DNA of 64,000 nt, from assembly GCA_963786395.1 (NCBI GenBank), contig CAWAZD010000006.1, forward strand, positions 1-64,000, in the 5' to 3' direction. Of the stretch, positions 63,354 through 64,000 are shown one piece after another (the first letter of the stretch is position 1; each line of letters starts with the position of its first letter). The position numbers and the translations under genes were made by a program. The notes beneath the pieces are model-generated. The model saw nothing but the letters and a program-made list of their open reading frames with translations, had not been told where the DNA came from and made no database searches. This DNA is from Fen-1301 sp963786395. Its GTDB lineage: Bacteria > Bacteroidota > Ignavibacteria > Ignavibacteriales > Ignavibacteriaceae.

Positions 63354-64000
63354 ATGAGATTTAGCGTTCTACTTATTATAGTTGTACAACTATTATTACC
63401 TGCTTTATCTTTTCCACAGGATAAAGATTCATCAGATCAGGATTATAATTTCCATTTCCAGCAAACAGTTATTTTTCAGACTCATCCTGCTTACTTTGCT
63501 AAGTATAGTGGCCTGAATAGTCTTAATCCGGATAATGAAACTGCCACCTCCATTACTTCAACTTTGTTTTTTGGTATGAAATTACCATACAATTCAGAAT
63601 TATATTTCAACCCCGAATTATCAGGAGGAACAGGGCTATCCGGTACTACTGGCATTGCCGGTTTCCCTAATGGAGAGGTATATCGCATAGGAAATCCAAC
63701 TCCCTCTGTAATTGTTGGACGATTATTCCTTAGAACATCCTTCAACTTAGATGGAAAGCTTATAAAACTCGAGGATGATATTAATCAATTACGTAAAAAT
63801 GTAAATGACAGTAGATTAATTATTACTATGGGAAAATTTAGTCTTAGCGATATTTTTGACGATAACAGTTTTTCTCATGATCCAAGGGCGCAATTCTTTA
63901 ATTGGAGTTTAATGTCATCAGCCGCATGGGATTATCCGGCAGATACAAAAGGATATACTATTGGGTTTGCTGCCGAATATGTTCACCCAACTTTTGCTTT
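63354..64000 (+). CDS. OprB-like carbohydrate porin, 5' part (runs off the window)
   Basis: The open frame from ATG 63354 is uninterrupted to the window end. It begins MRFSVLLIIVVQLLLPALSF (signal peptide), then QQTVIFQTHPAYFAKYSGLN, SITSTLFFGMKLPYNSELYF, PELSGGTGLSGTTGIAGFPN and GEVYRIGNPTPSVIVGRLFL. The GSGLSG-GVAGFPNGE-like middle is typical of OprB carbohydrate-selective porins. Only the first ~215 codons are present. It may be coupled with the TlpA-like gene upstream. Confidence 0.8.
   Translation, partial: MRFSVLLIIVVQLLLPALSFPQDKDSSDQDYNFHFQQTVIFQTHPAYFAKYSGLNSLNPDNETATSITSTLFFGMKLPYNSELYFNPELSGGTGLSGTTGIAGFPNGEVYRIGNPTPSVIVGRLFLRTSFNLDGKLIKLEDDINQLRKNVNDSRLIITMGKFSLSDIFDDNSFSHDPRAQFFNWSLMSSAAWDYPADTKGYTIGFAAEYVHPTFA

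Overview
The window looks like part of a draft or metagenome-derived genome of a low-GC, Gram-negative bacterium of the Bacteroidota/Chlorobi group, most likely the Ignavibacteria (Ignavibacteriota). The reasons are a secreted protein with a YPNPFNPST-type C-terminal sorting domain (type IX secretion), a PorV/PorQ-like protein, several TonB-dependent receptors with an N-terminal carboxypeptidase-regulatory-like domain, a single-chain glycine decarboxylase, and general protein resemblance. The assignment rests on recognition by eye, not on a search.

Bases 1-15925 are one giant inverted repeat. Two arms of about 7.93 kb carry the same genes in mirror order around a 64-base spacer. From the outside inward these are a methyltransferase, an outer-membrane barrel, ModA (molybdate binding), an exported small protein, a TonB receptor, a WEIHPV-motif protein, a CPIC-motif protein, and the 5' end of another carboxypeptidase-regulatory-like gene cut at the centre. 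The centre lies on a short inverted repeat native to that last gene, as expected for snap-back or fold-back. The arms are not simply one molecule read twice: patches of the barrel gene and of modA differ by about 5-6%, largely at synonymous sites, while neighbouring non-coding DNA and the inner 5 kb are almost identical.

Bases 16464-24205 hold the classic yceD-rpmF-plsX-fabH-fabD-(DUF3109)-fabG-acpP-fabF-rnc lipid-synthesis cluster on the + strand. fabH, fabD, the DUF3109 gene, fabG and fabF are riddled with single-base frameshifts, although their catalytic motifs survive. As these genes are normally essential, this points to poor consensus quality rather than gene decay. A compact + strand run follows: gcvP, a CoA-binding protein, an Omp85-like protein, rsmE and an RlpA-like lipoprotein (24571-30397). 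Then come small genes, rnhC and pfkA.

Bases 33979-36305 contain tRNA-Asp(GTC), a copy of its 3' end, the C-terminal remnant of a tyrosine recombinase, and a PAS histidine kinase bracketed by a 25-base direct repeat. This reads as the scar of an integrated element. Next are a TPR protein, a small envelope-stress trio (CsbD-like, Lmo0937-like, coiled-coil periplasmic protein) and an NTF2-like protein.

Bases 39922-58201 form a long + strand block that I read as a peptide and amino-acid scavenging locus. It contains an M20 peptidase, a cyanophycinase-like S51 peptidase, a YfcC-family carrier, a type IX-sorted secreted protein, an RpiR-type regulator, a TonB receptor, a large secreted protein, a PorV-like protein, an M14 carboxypeptidase, a saccharopine-dehydrogenase-like enzyme, a D-cysteine-desulfhydrase-like PLP enzyme, a HEAT-repeat/beta-lactamase-fold hydrolase fusion and an enolase-superfamily enzyme of the OSBS/N-acylamino-acid racemase/dipeptide epimerase type. 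The end of the window (58314-64000) has a frameshifted DUF2279-like protein, exported proteins of unknown role, a TlpA-like thioredoxin protein and the start of an OprB-like porin. Short hairpin repeats of a few families are scattered through the intergenic spaces.
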